Part shown: piece by piece, positions 44,381-52,385 of the stretch | Layout of the letters: every line of letters starts with the position of its first letter | Position numbering within the stretch: the first letter of the stretch is position 1 | IMG/VR virus record: IMGVR_UViG_3300027917_000034 | Coordinates: 1 to 64,000 of that record | DNA from: a virus | Reading direction: 5' to 3' (one strand) | Length of the DNA: 64,000 nt | The notes under the pieces: generated by a model | The model's database searches: none | The model's input: the letters and a program-made list of their open reading frames with translations, nothing else | What the model was told of the DNA's origin: nothing | Position numbers and translations under genes: made by a program

Positions 44381-45246
44381 ATAGTGCCGCAGCAATCGCT
44401 GAGTTGCCGGGCTCGGAGGCGTGGGGAGCGAAGATCCGGAAGCGGGCTCGGAACCTCGTCAAGTCGATCAACCAAGGCTACATGGAATTGGCCGAGATCA
44501 TCCACACGGTCTGGGCCACCCCGATCAACGGCGAAGCCCACAACGCCTGCGTGACGGTGGCGTGGGGCTACGAGAATTATAAGCAATGGGCCGAAGAGGA
44601 GCTTGGACTCCACGTGCGGAAGGCCGAGCGCCTGAAGGCCATCTGGCACCACCTCCATGTTACGCTGGAGGGGAAGCTGGACCGTCGCATCCGGAAGAAG
44701 ATCATCGCTCTCGGCTGGACCAAGGTGCGAGAGTTGATCCGGGTGATCGACGCGGACAACGCGGAGCAGTGGGTGGAAGTGGCAGAGCACCTCAACTACA
44801 ACGAATTGTGCGAGGTCATCCGTCGAGCCCTGGAGGACCAGGAGAAGCAGGAGCAGGCCAAGGCGGTCGGCACTGCGGATGACGACGATGACGATGAGGA
44901 CTTCCGGGGCACCGCGCCGCCCGACGACATGGACCGCTTCAAGGAATTGAGCTTCCTACTCACTCCGGAGCAGAAGGCCAACGTCGAGATGGCCATCGAG
45001 CGCGCGAAGCAACTGGCAAACTCCGAGAAGCGTGGGCACTGCCTGGACCTCATCTGCACCGACTTCCTCTCGACCAACGACTTCCGCAAGGCTGACGACC
45101 CGACGACCCCGCTACGCTTCCTGGCGAAATTCGAGCGCCTCATGGGCAAGCGGCTCGTCGTCATCGACGCGACGACGTGGGTGATCGAATATGGCATGGA
45201 CGCCCTGTCGAAAGCCGCCGAGGCGCTGGAGGCGAACGATGAGTGA
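44377..45246 (+). CDS. hypothetical protein (289 aa)
   Basis: GTG start overlapping SSB. The N-terminal half is helical with YGYENYKQWAEEE-like features (WGYENYKQWAEEELGLHVRK), similar in style to phage DUF3102/ParB-like helical proteins. A DDDDDDED linker divides it from a helical C-terminal domain. Possibly DNA binding. Not recognised with certainty. Confidence 0.6.
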   Translation: MNSAAAIAELPGSEAWGAKIRKRARNLVKSINQGYMELAEIIHTVWATPINGEAHNACVTVAWGYENYKQWAEEELGLHVRKAERLKAIWHHLHVTLEGKLDRRIRKKIIALGWTKVRELIRVIDADNAEQWVEVAEHLNYNELCEVIRRALEDQEKQEQAKAVGTADDDDDDEDFRGTAPPDDMDRFKELSFLLTPEQKANVEMAIERAKQLANSEKRGHCLDLICTDFLSTNDFRKADDPTTPLRFLAKFERLMGKRLVVIDATTWVIEYGMDALSKAAEALEANDE

Positions 45247-45481
45247 CCTGAGCATGACCCTTCCGATCACACCGGACAACCTGCACACCGAATTGGAGCA
45301 CGTCGAGGCCATCGTGAGGAAGTGGCGCGAATTCATCGGCAACAAGGGTATCCCCGGGATCGACGCCCCGGCCCAAGATGCCGAGGCGAAGCTGGACGCC
45401 TTCATTCGGCAATTCACGGGCGAGATGTTCTACGTCGCCGGCAAGTGCCAGAACGTCGCCGTGGTGATGTCCGAGCGATGA
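45239..45481 (+). CDS. hypothetical protein (80 aa)
   Basis: Helical small protein (LHTELEHVEAIVRKWREFIG; AEAKLDAFIRQFTGEMFY). Coupled to both neighbours by overlaps. Unknown. Confidence 0.62.
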   Translation: MSDLSMTLPITPDNLHTELEHVEAIVRKWREFIGNKGIPGIDAPAQDAEAKLDAFIRQFTGEMFYVAGKCQNVAVVMSER

Positions 45482-46284
45482 CGAAGAAGAAGGCCAGGAC
45501 CAAGTTGGAGAGGCTGTCTCCGACTCTCATGGACCCGAATCCATGGAACCCAAACACCATGGACCAGGACGACTACGATCGTCTCGTGAAGGAGATTGAT
45601 GAGGTCGGATTCATAGAGGCTGTCCAAGTCATCCCTCTCGAAGACGGACGGTACAGGATCATAGGGGGAGAGCATCGGGTGGCAGCGGCATGCGACCTGC
45701 GCCTGAAGACGATCCCGGCCATGGTGCTGGACGGGCCGCGCTGGAAGGACGAGGAGCTACAACAGCTTGTCACGGTCCGTCTGAATGTCCTGTCCGGGCG
45801 TATCAACCCAGAGAAGATGGCGATCCTCTACAACCGCTACGCGAAGAAGTACGGTGAGGACGCCCTTCAAAACCTGTTCGCGTTCACCAATCAGGATGCG
45901 TGGAAGAAGCTGGTCAGCGGGGTCAAGCAAGGGCTCTCCAAGGCCGCCATCCCGAAGGAGAAGCAGCAAGAGTTTGCCGACAAGGCGAAGGAAGCCAAGA
46001 CCCTCAAAGACCTCGAACGAATCCTGAACGAGCTATGGTCCAGCTACGGCGACACGGTGCAACTCTCGTTCATGATCTTCACCTACGGCAAGAGGGAGCA
46101 CTTCTACGTGGCCATGGACAGCAAGACCCGCAAGGCCGTCAAGCGCATCGGGGAGCACTGCAAGGGCCACGCGAAGGATATCAACACCGTCCTCGGGCCG
46201 GCTCTCCAGGCCCTCGCAGACGTCCTCGACAAAGAGGACAAGCCCACCAAGCAAGCGCCCCGTCAAGATGACGTTGGCTTCTGA
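45478..46284 (+). CDS. ParB/Sulfiredoxin-domain protein with SSB-type C-tip
   Basis: A 268-residue protein. Residues 10-100 match the ParB N-terminal (ParB/Srx) domain: LMDPNPWNPNTMDQDDYDRL, FIEAVQVIPLEDGRYRIIGG, GEHRVAAACDL. CTPase or nuclease activity occurs in relatives. The C-terminal half is helical and ends PRQDDVGF, like an SSB tip. No ParA gene is seen in the window, so partition is not implied. Confidence 0.8.
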   Translation: MTKKKARTKLERLSPTLMDPNPWNPNTMDQDDYDRLVKEIDEVGFIEAVQVIPLEDGRYRIIGGEHRVAAACDLRLKTIPAMVLDGPRWKDEELQQLVTVRLNVLSGRINPEKMAILYNRYAKKYGEDALQNLFAFTNQDAWKKLVSGVKQGLSKAAIPKEKQQEFADKAKEAKTLKDLERILNELWSSYGDTVQLSFMIFTYGKREHFYVAMDSKTRKAVKRIGEHCKGHAKDINTVLGPALQALADVLDKEDKPTKQAPRQDDVGF

Positions 46285-46333
46285 CCTGTGGTACTCATAG
46301 ACTCGACCGAGAGATCGGTAGAGGTAGGGAACC

Positions 46334-49300
46334 ATGGGCATGATGAGCGCGACCGTTCCGACCGAGGCTCGGCCCTCCCTCATGGAGGCGAAAGGGCAGC
46401 CGAACCCGGAGAATTTCGTGCCGGTGTTCGATTGGGACGCCAAGCGGGTGTGGGTGTGGGTGAAGAAGGCTGGTGGGAAGGTCATCGGCCCGACAGAGAT
46501 CCCCCACTCTCAGGTCAAGAAGTACAAGGGAAAGCTCGGCTGGATCGCGAAGAAGGTCCAGATCATCGCGCTCCTCGACCCCTCCACCTACGACGACCCG
46601 GCCTACCTCTACCCGCCGACCTGGAAGCCGGGTGACTCGCTGGACCCAGAACAGTCCCTCGGGAAGCCGATCAAGGCGAAGTTTGAACCCTTCAAGATCG
46701 AGCCCGCAAAGCCGGCGCCGATGGAGCCCCCGGAAGGGTTCGAGCTACCACCCAACTACACGATCAAGAACGTCACCCCGTCCCACGTGATAGCCACCAC
46801 CCCGGAAGGGACGGACGTGAAGTGGATCAAGGTCACGGACCATTGGGTCCACGCGGACGACCCGACCAAGGACCACGAGCCACTCCAGGCTTCCGTTCCG
46901 AAGAAGGCCAAGCCGAAGGCCAAGGCCAAGCCGAAGAAGAAGCCGGCCAAGTCAACCGCAGCGGCGGCGAAGGCGGCGAAGGCTGCGGCCACGGGAACGG
47001 AAGCACCTTCCACACCGAAGGCGAAACCATCCACCGGGAAGCCGAAGGGAAAGAAGGTCGTCTCGAAAGACCCGGAGAAGGCCCCGCACCTGACCAAGTA
47101 CATCGGCCAGGTAGACCCGAACGGGCTACCCCTGGTGGACGAGCAGCCGGAGGGAGATTTCGAGGAAGAGGAAGCGGCCAAGGGGCTGACGCTCCTGCCA
47201 GACGATCGCGTGGCCAGGTGGCGCCCCAAGCACGGGTACTACCTCATCTACGACTACGACCCGCACTACGGATTCATGTTCTCCAAGAGCGGGGAGATGG
47301 TCTACCCCGAAGACGCCAAGCAACTCATGGACGCCCTACACCTGACGGTGAAGAATGGGCGCTACCACAAGTACGACGTGGCCGGAGACGAGAAGGAGCA
47401 GCCCGGCACGTACTCCGCCCCGCTTCCGCCGAATTGCGAGCCCATCGAGGACAAGGACACGAACGGGCTCCCGATGGTGAAGTCGATCCCGTCCGACGAG
47501 TGGGACGACCCGCAAGTCCTGACCCTGCTCCCGAACAGCCGGCTCGGTCGTTGGGATGAGGTCGCGGAGAAGTACCTCTATTTCGAGTGGCGGGACATCC
47601 TGGGGGACTACAACTACTACCCGACGCAGCCTGAGCAATTCGTGGGCCTCAAAGAGGTCCAGAAGATGCAAGCTCAGGGGGCTGCCCCAGCCGTCACCCC
47701 GAAGGCCCCGCCTCCCACCAAGCCGAAGGGCAAGCCGGCGCCGGTCCCTTCAAAGGCGACGACAGCACCGATCCCGGCGAAGAAGCCGGCCTCCCCGCCC
47801 GTGCTCGCGGGCCAGTTGAAGCCCACCGGGGACAAAGACCCGAAGGGGTACGACATCGGCTCCTACAAGGGCAACACCTACTCCATGCTGCCGGACAAGA
47901 AGGTCGGCGTGTGGTCGGCCTCGAACGGGGGCTACATCCTCTACAAGTACGAACCTGTTGGGGATGCGTTCTACAACACTGCGACGGTGTGGACGCCTCC
48001 AGGCCACCACAAGGCGCTCTCCTACGTGCCCATAAGCGGTGTGGATCACGCCCAACTGTCGGACAGCGAGGGAACGGACGTTGTTGTCCTCTCGAACGGG
48101 AAGTTTGCTCGCTACGAGAAGGGCGGCTGGTGGGCCTACAAGGTGGACCCGACGCAGGGCAAGAAATTCGTTCCGACAGGCGAAGAGATCGACACGGACA
48201 CAATGATCGATCTCTCCGAAGACCCTGCTTACAACACGCTCAGTCCGGCTGGCACTGTCGATGAGAACAGCCTCCCGCAGTACAAGGTCACGAGCGGCGC
48301 ATCGAAGGGCAAGGTCTTCACGATGCTCCCCAATGGGGAGATGGCCCACTACAACCCGAAGTCCAAATTCTACCGGCTCATGACGTTCGACCCGGACATC
48401 CAAGGGTGGGAAATCTCCTGGCCGAAGGAGACGTTCACTCTCCAGGATATCGACGCCATGTACCTGAAGGCGGGGGCCACGCCGATCAAACACCCGGAGG
48501 CCCCACCGAAGGCCAAGCCGAAGACGGCCCCGAAGTCCAAGCCGGACACCGGACCTGAGCCGGAGCCGGCGTTCGTCACTCCAGAGGGCACGCTCCCGGA
48601 CCCGAACACCTTGGACGACATGGGTGCCAAGGGCCTGAAGGGCACGACCCCGGGCCGGACGGTCCTGCAAGACCCGAAGACGGGCCAGCGGTACCTGTTC
48701 AAGCCGGCGATCCAGAAATTCGGAGCCGGCAAGTTGCAGCCGTACAAGGCGAAGTCGCAGGAAGGGTTCGCCGCCATCGCGGCCATCGCCCGCCCGGACG
48801 CCCACGTGCCCGTCGAGACGGTGGAGTACAAGGGTCAACTCGGGACGATCCAGCCCATGATGGACGTGGACCCGAACCAGCCAGATCTGAATGGCGTCTC
48901 TCCGAACGACCTCACCGATCAGCAGAAGGTGGACATCGCCTCGGAGCACATGCTCGACTGGCTCATGTCGCAGCACGATTCCTTCGCGTCAAACTTCATC
49001 ATCACCAAGGAAGGGCGCGTCGTCGGCATCGACAAGGAACAGGGCTGGCGATACGTCAACGACAAAGAGCACCCTGATCGGCTGGCGACGGACTACAAGC
49101 CGAACACGGAGATCTACGGCGAGCAGGAGCCGTACTACAACAAATTCTGGCGGGCGTTCGCGCAGGGGAAGATGGACTTCAACCCCGAGCAGATGGCCCC
49201 AGCGCTGGCGAAGCTGGAGGCCATGGACGCGACTAAGCTGGAAGGTGTGCTGGAGGACTACGCGGCCACCGTCACGCGCATGAAGGGGCCGGCGAAGGCA

Positions 49301-51157
49301 TACGAGCGCTACGCATTCGTGAAGCAGATGCTCTCCCGCCGCGCCACGCTCCGCGCGGATTTCGAGAAATTCATCACGCGCCAGTACGAGAAGCGGGAGG
49401 GGACTCCTGGGAAATTCACGTTCGACCAGGGGTGGATTCCGGAGGGAGCGGAGGCACGGGAGAAGACCCACGAGACCTTGACGCTCACGGCTCGCGATTG
49501 GGCGCTCCGGGAGTTTGGATCTTCGGCACTGAAGCCGCACAAGGACTACCCCGAGTACATCCTCGTCCGGGTGACGCGCGACGAGCCCGTCACCAAGGTC
49601 CAGGAATTTCTCGCCAAGATGGGCGTGGAGCCGGTGCAGACGGCTCCCGGTGGAGGCCCGCTGCCGACCACGAACCCAATCATGGGTACCAACTACAACA
49701 GCGTCATCGTGCGTGTGTCGGACCTCGAAAAGACGGTCACGCGCAAGGTGGAGATCAAGCAAGAGAAGGGGCAGAAATTCGCGAACCACAAGGGCGCCCC
49801 GACCTACTTCTCGGCCGCGCTCGCTCCGCCGGCTGCTCCTGGGGACGTCAAGGCGTTGGCCACGGCGCACACGGAGAAGCTGGGCTCCCTCGGCAAGAAT
49901 TTCACCCTGGACGCCGACGCTGTGGAGCAGCAGACGGCCTCGGTCCAGCGGGTCATCTCTCCGGAGGGGGAGACCTACTACACCGTCCATTTCAAGCTCC
50001 GCAAGCCCTACTGGAAGCCGCTCATGAACGCGGGCAAGTCCGGGGCGTACACGTGGCCCCTCGGAGCCTACGACGAGACGCAGGACGCCCTCGTCGCGTC
50101 GTCCTACCAGGGCGGCGCTCACTCGGAGTCGGGGCGAGTGTTCACGTCCGGCAAGCACAAGATGGTCATCCTCGGGGACTCCTCTCAGTGGGCATTCCGT
50201 GGTTCCGTCTACGCGGACATCCACGTCAAGGGGAGCACCAGCGTTCTGTCGGCTCTGACGACGCTCATGAAGATGGCCGGGCTGGACAAGAAGGTGATCA
50301 AAGATCCGACGCCCGAGGACATCGAAGTTTACAACATGACCCAGGCGCTCTGGTCGCTGTCCCCGAAGAAGCACAAGGCCCTGACCGATAGCGACTTGAA
50401 CGTGGAGACGCTGCGGAAGAAGCTGAAAGGCGTCCTCACCAAGGATCAGATCGCGTCCATCCGGCAGGTCAAGGGCACGGTCGGACGCGGTGCTCCGATC
50501 ATTCCGGGGCTGTGGAAGACCCTCGGCGGCGGGACACCGGACAAGCCGGTCGTTCGCTTCCTCTTCTGGACGGTCAACACGACGAGCCCGGCGCGGATTA
50601 TCAAGTCGGCTGCTACGGGCATCCATGAGCGTCTGCGCCTCGGCGTCGGCGTCGGCAAGGGCACCTCGGAGTCGTCAGACATGGCGTCCGGCGGCGCAGA
50701 CGCGACGACGGTGCGGATCGCCACGGTCGGCGGCAAGCATCATGGAGTCAGCAACGTCGGGAGCGTGAGCCGTCCAGTCAAACTCATCATCGCCCCGGAG
50801 ATCCTGGACAGGCTGGACATCCACATCGCCAGCAATGACTCCTACGGGTGCACGAACCCGAACAACTCGAACGCTTCCTACTTCACCGGGCGCAAGGGCC
50901 TGAGCCAGGCGGTGAAGCACTTCAACGATCAGGGCAACTACGGAGGGAGCACGGAGGTCGTCATCCGTCGCGGGGTTCCGCCGGAGATGATCAAGCGTAT
51001 CTGCTGCTCGAACGAGAGCGACCGGAAAGACATTCTGGAGCGCATGGAGAAGGCCGGCGTGACGGAGTGGAACGGCTGCCCCATCGAGGATTTCGTCGTG
51101 GTGGAGAACAACCAGGATGCAATCTATAATAAGTACCTGAAGCCGCTGGGGTACTGA
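46334..51157 (+). CDS. 1607-residue multidomain protein with PI3/4K- or HipA-like kinase domain
   Basis: The largest gene here. Residues 1-200 include a WxxK segment and a Lys/Pro/Ala linker (about 190-240). Residues 250-740 hold about five degenerate beta units, each with a 'D-x-N/G-L-P ... T-L-L-P-x-x-R/K ... Y' pattern (for example DPNGLPLVDEQ, DTNGLPMVKS, LPDKKVGVW, DENSLPQYKV). Residues 765-910 look like a PI3/4-kinase or HipA fold: YLFKPAIQKF (Lys), SQHDSFASNFII and VVGIDKEQG (catalytic and metal Asp/Asn). The C-terminal 350 residues end with a small alpha/beta domain (STEVVIRRGVPPEMIKRI) that recalls ADP-ribosyltransferase-like folds but is uncertain. May be injected or act on host proteins. 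Hairpin ACCGA/TCGGT abuts its ribosome site. Confidence 0.7.
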   Translation: MGMMSATVPTEARPSLMEAKGQPNPENFVPVFDWDAKRVWVWVKKAGGKVIGPTEIPHSQVKKYKGKLGWIAKKVQIIALLDPSTYDDPAYLYPPTWKPGDSLDPEQSLGKPIKAKFEPFKIEPAKPAPMEPPEGFELPPNYTIKNVTPSHVIATTPEGTDVKWIKVTDHWVHADDPTKDHEPLQASVPKKAKPKAKAKPKKKPAKSTAAAAKAAKAAATGTEAPSTPKAKPSTGKPKGKKVVSKDPEKAPHLTKYIGQVDPNGLPLVDEQPEGDFEEEEAAKGLTLLPDDRVARWRPKHGYYLIYDYDPHYGFMFSKSGEMVYPEDAKQLMDALHLTVKNGRYHKYDVAGDEKEQPGTYSAPLPPNCEPIEDKDTNGLPMVKSIPSDEWDDPQVLTLLPNSRLGRWDEVAEKYLYFEWRDILGDYNYYPTQPEQFVGLKEVQKMQAQGAAPAVTPKAPPPTKPKGKPAPVPSKATTAPIPAKKPASPPVLAGQLKPTGDKDPKGYDIGSYKGNTYSMLPDKKVGVWSASNGGYILYKYEPVGDAFYNTATVWTPPGHHKALSYVPISGVDHAQLSDSEGTDVVVLSNGKFARYEKGGWWAYKVDPTQGKKFVPTGEEIDTDTMIDLSEDPAYNTLSPAGTVDENSLPQYKVTSGASKGKVFTMLPNGEMAHYNPKSKFYRLMTFDPDIQGWEISWPKETFTLQDIDAMYLKAGATPIKHPEAPPKAKPKTAPKSKPDTGPEPEPAFVTPEGTLPDPNTLDDMGAKGLKGTTPGRTVLQDPKTGQRYLFKPAIQKFGAGKLQPYKAKSQEGFAAIAAIARPDAHVPVETVEYKGQLGTIQPMMDVDPNQPDLNGVSPNDLTDQQKVDIASEHMLDWLMSQHDSFASNFIITKEGRVVGIDKEQGWRYVNDKEHPDRLATDYKPNTEIYGEQEPYYNKFWRAFAQGKMDFNPEQMAPALAKLEAMDATKLEGVLEDYAATVTRMKGPAKAYERYAFVKQMLSRRATLRADFEKFITRQYEKREGTPGKFTFDQGWIPEGAEAREKTHETLTLTARDWALREFGSSALKPHKDYPEYILVRVTRDEPVTKVQEFLAKMGVEPVQTAPGGGPLPTTNPIMGTNYNSVIVRVSDLEKTVTRKVEIKQEKGQKFANHKGAPTYFSAALAPPAAPGDVKALATAHTEKLGSLGKNFTLDADAVEQQTASVQRVISPEGETYYTVHFKLRKPYWKPLMNAGKSGAYTWPLGAYDETQDALVASSYQGGAHSESGRVFTSGKHKMVILGDSSQWAFRGSVYADIHVKGSTSVLSALTTLMKMAGLDKKVIKDPTPEDIEVYNMTQALWSLSPKKHKALTDSDLNVETLRKKLKGVLTKDQIASIRQVKGTVGRGAPIIPGLWKTLGGGTPDKPVVRFLFWTVNTTSPARIIKSAATGIHERLRLGVGVGKGTSESSDMASGGADATTVRIATVGGKHHGVSNVGSVSRPVKLIIAPEILDRLDIHIASNDSYGCTNPNNSNASYFTGRKGLSQAVKHFNDQGNYGGSTEVVIRRGVPPEMIKRICCSNESDRKDILERMEKAGVTEWNGCPIEDFVVVENNQDAIYNKYLKPLGY

Positions 51158-51158
51158 G

Positions 51159-51581
51159 ATGGGAATTCCGTTCGAGAGAGTCTACAGGTCAAAGCGGGAT
51201 GGAGACCCGCACTGGTCCATCGTCATGGGCTTGACGCCACTGCCCGGCAGGAAGGGCGTGTGGATGTGGAGGGCGAGCGAGACTCACCCCGAGATCGCCC
51301 TTCGCGGGGAGGTGTTCGAGGGTGAGGACGGCAAACTCGTCCTCGTCGGTCCCGATGGACGCCACACGTTCGAGCCCCTCACGATCGAGACGTGGGAAGA
51401 CATGCGCGATGACGTGGGAGGGTTCGAGGAAATCCGGAAGGCGATCAACACCGACACCTTCCTCCAGTCCTGGTATTGGGACGAATTCGCGCACGACGGG
51501 GCAGGCAATGAGATAGGCCAGGCCGAAGTGCTCGCCCGGCTGACAGAGCGCGAACGTCCCGACGAGCGCGCCGAATCGTGA
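51159..51581 (+). CDS. hypothetical protein (140 aa)
   Basis: Starts 1 nt after the giant gene. Beta-rich N-terminus (VWMWRASETHPEIALRGEVF; LVLVGPDGRHTFEPLTIETW) and helical acidic C-terminus. May be a partner of the 1607-residue protein. Not recognised. Confidence 0.62.
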   Translation: MGIPFERVYRSKRDGDPHWSIVMGLTPLPGRKGVWMWRASETHPEIALRGEVFEGEDGKLVLVGPDGRHTFEPLTIETWEDMRDDVGGFEEIRKAINTDTFLQSWYWDEFAHDGAGNEIGQAEVLARLTERERPDERAES

Positions 51582-51856
51582 CCCGCACGCTGATCGTCAT
51601 CGTTCCTTCCACGCGCGTCCCGGCGTCGGAGTTTGTGACCATCCTGTCTGCCAACGGCATCGACACTATCAGCCTCGGCACGGGGACTGCGAAGGTACGG
51701 ACAGCGCAGGGCCGTGAGAACAGGGTTGCGGGCGCGCTCGTAGCTGCTATCCTGTCGGCCGATCTGAGGCGTGCCAGAGCGCACGCGAAGCTGTGCGGTG
51801 TGCATCTCTCGACCCTCGAAATAAACGGGTGCCCTTCAAGAGCAAACGTGGTATAG
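51578..51856 (+). CDS. hypothetical protein (92 aa)
   Basis: GTG start by ATGA-type overlap. Begins MTRTLIVIVPSTRVPASEFV, alternating strands and helices with AGALVAAILSADLRRARAHA. Its stop overlaps the -10 of the next promoter. Unknown. Confidence 0.55.
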   Translation: MTRTLIVIVPSTRVPASEFVTILSANGIDTISLGTGTAKVRTAQGRENRVAGALVAAILSADLRRARAHAKLCGVHLSTLEINGCPSRANVV

Positions 51857-51857
51857 T
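51852..51857 (+). promoter_or_regulatory. Extended -10 upstream of the histone-like gene
   Basis: GTGG-TATAGT; no convincing -35. A short ATG frame opens 6 nt later. Confidence 0.6.
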
Positions 51858-51863
51858 CCCCCC

Positions 51864-51896
51864 ATGGATGTTGGGAGTGATCGCTCCCATGGATAA
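51864..51896 (+). CDS. possible 10-codon leaderless leader peptide
   Basis: ATG 6 nt after the -10 opens MDVGSDRSHG, ending in TAA next to AAGGAG of 51909. A hairpin GGGAG-TGATCG-CTCCC lies inside it, flanked by CCATG/CATGG. Could couple translation to the histone-like gene. Confidence 0.35.
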   Translation: MDVGSDRSHG

Positions 51897-51908
51897 GGAG
51901 ATCGGACG

Positions 51909-52379
51909 ATGGCAAACGAGACGTCCCAAGTCGCAGGTGTGGCCGAAGCCGTGAAGAAGGCGAAGGGGAAGCCGGCGAAGAAGCGCAGCAAGGCCAAGGC
52001 GAAGCCCCCGAAGGCGACCAAGGCGCGGAAGAAGAAGGGCGCCACCCCCAGGAAGAAGGCCCCGAAGATGACCTCCGAGAAGACAGCCCCGACGAGCGGG
52101 CAGAGCGGGCCGCCCATAGAGCTTTCCGTGGAGGGCCTCAACACGAAAGAGGCCAAGATCTTCTCCGCGCTCAATGGCTCGGGCTCCGGCGTTCGGACGA
52201 TCATGACGATCACCGAATTGGCGGCGGAGTGCTTCAAGTCGCGCGGGAAGAAGCAGGCCAACTCGTGGACGCGGAATTCGCTTCGGCGCCTCGTGCAGTC
52301 TGGCCTCGTGGAGAAGGTGGAGCGCGGCAAGTACCGCGTGTCGGACGCCGGCCGGAAGAAGCTGGCCCGCGCCGCGTAG
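51909..52379 (+). CDS. histone H1-like basic protein with winged helix
   Basis: A 156-residue protein. Residues 12-60 are a Lys/Ala/Pro tail (VKKAKGKPAKKRSKAKAKPP and KATKARKKKG), like H1 or bacterial Hc1/HU tails. Residues 75-156 form a winged-helix domain (IMTITELAAECFKSRGKKQA; LRRLVQSGLVEKVERGKYRV). Likely nucleoid-associated, acting on phage or host DNA. Its leader has a hairpin and leader ORF. Confidence 0.72.
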   Translation: MANETSQVAGVAEAVKKAKGKPAKKRSKAKAKPPKATKARKKKGATPRKKAPKMTSEKTAPTSGQSGPPIELSVEGLNTKEAKIFSALNGSGSGVRTIMTITELAAECFKSRGKKQANSWTRNSLRRLVQSGLVEKVERGKYRVSDAGRKKLARAA

Positions 52380-52385
52380 TCCCAC

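Noticed and set aside
45478-46284. ParB-like protein as evidence for a plasmid-like partition system
   Set aside because: No ParA ATPase or clear parS array in the window; ParB/Srx domains are common in phages with other roles.
48989-50626. 545-codon minus-strand frame opposite the 1607-residue gene
   Set aside because: Antisense shadow; no promoter or ribosome site and atypical composition.
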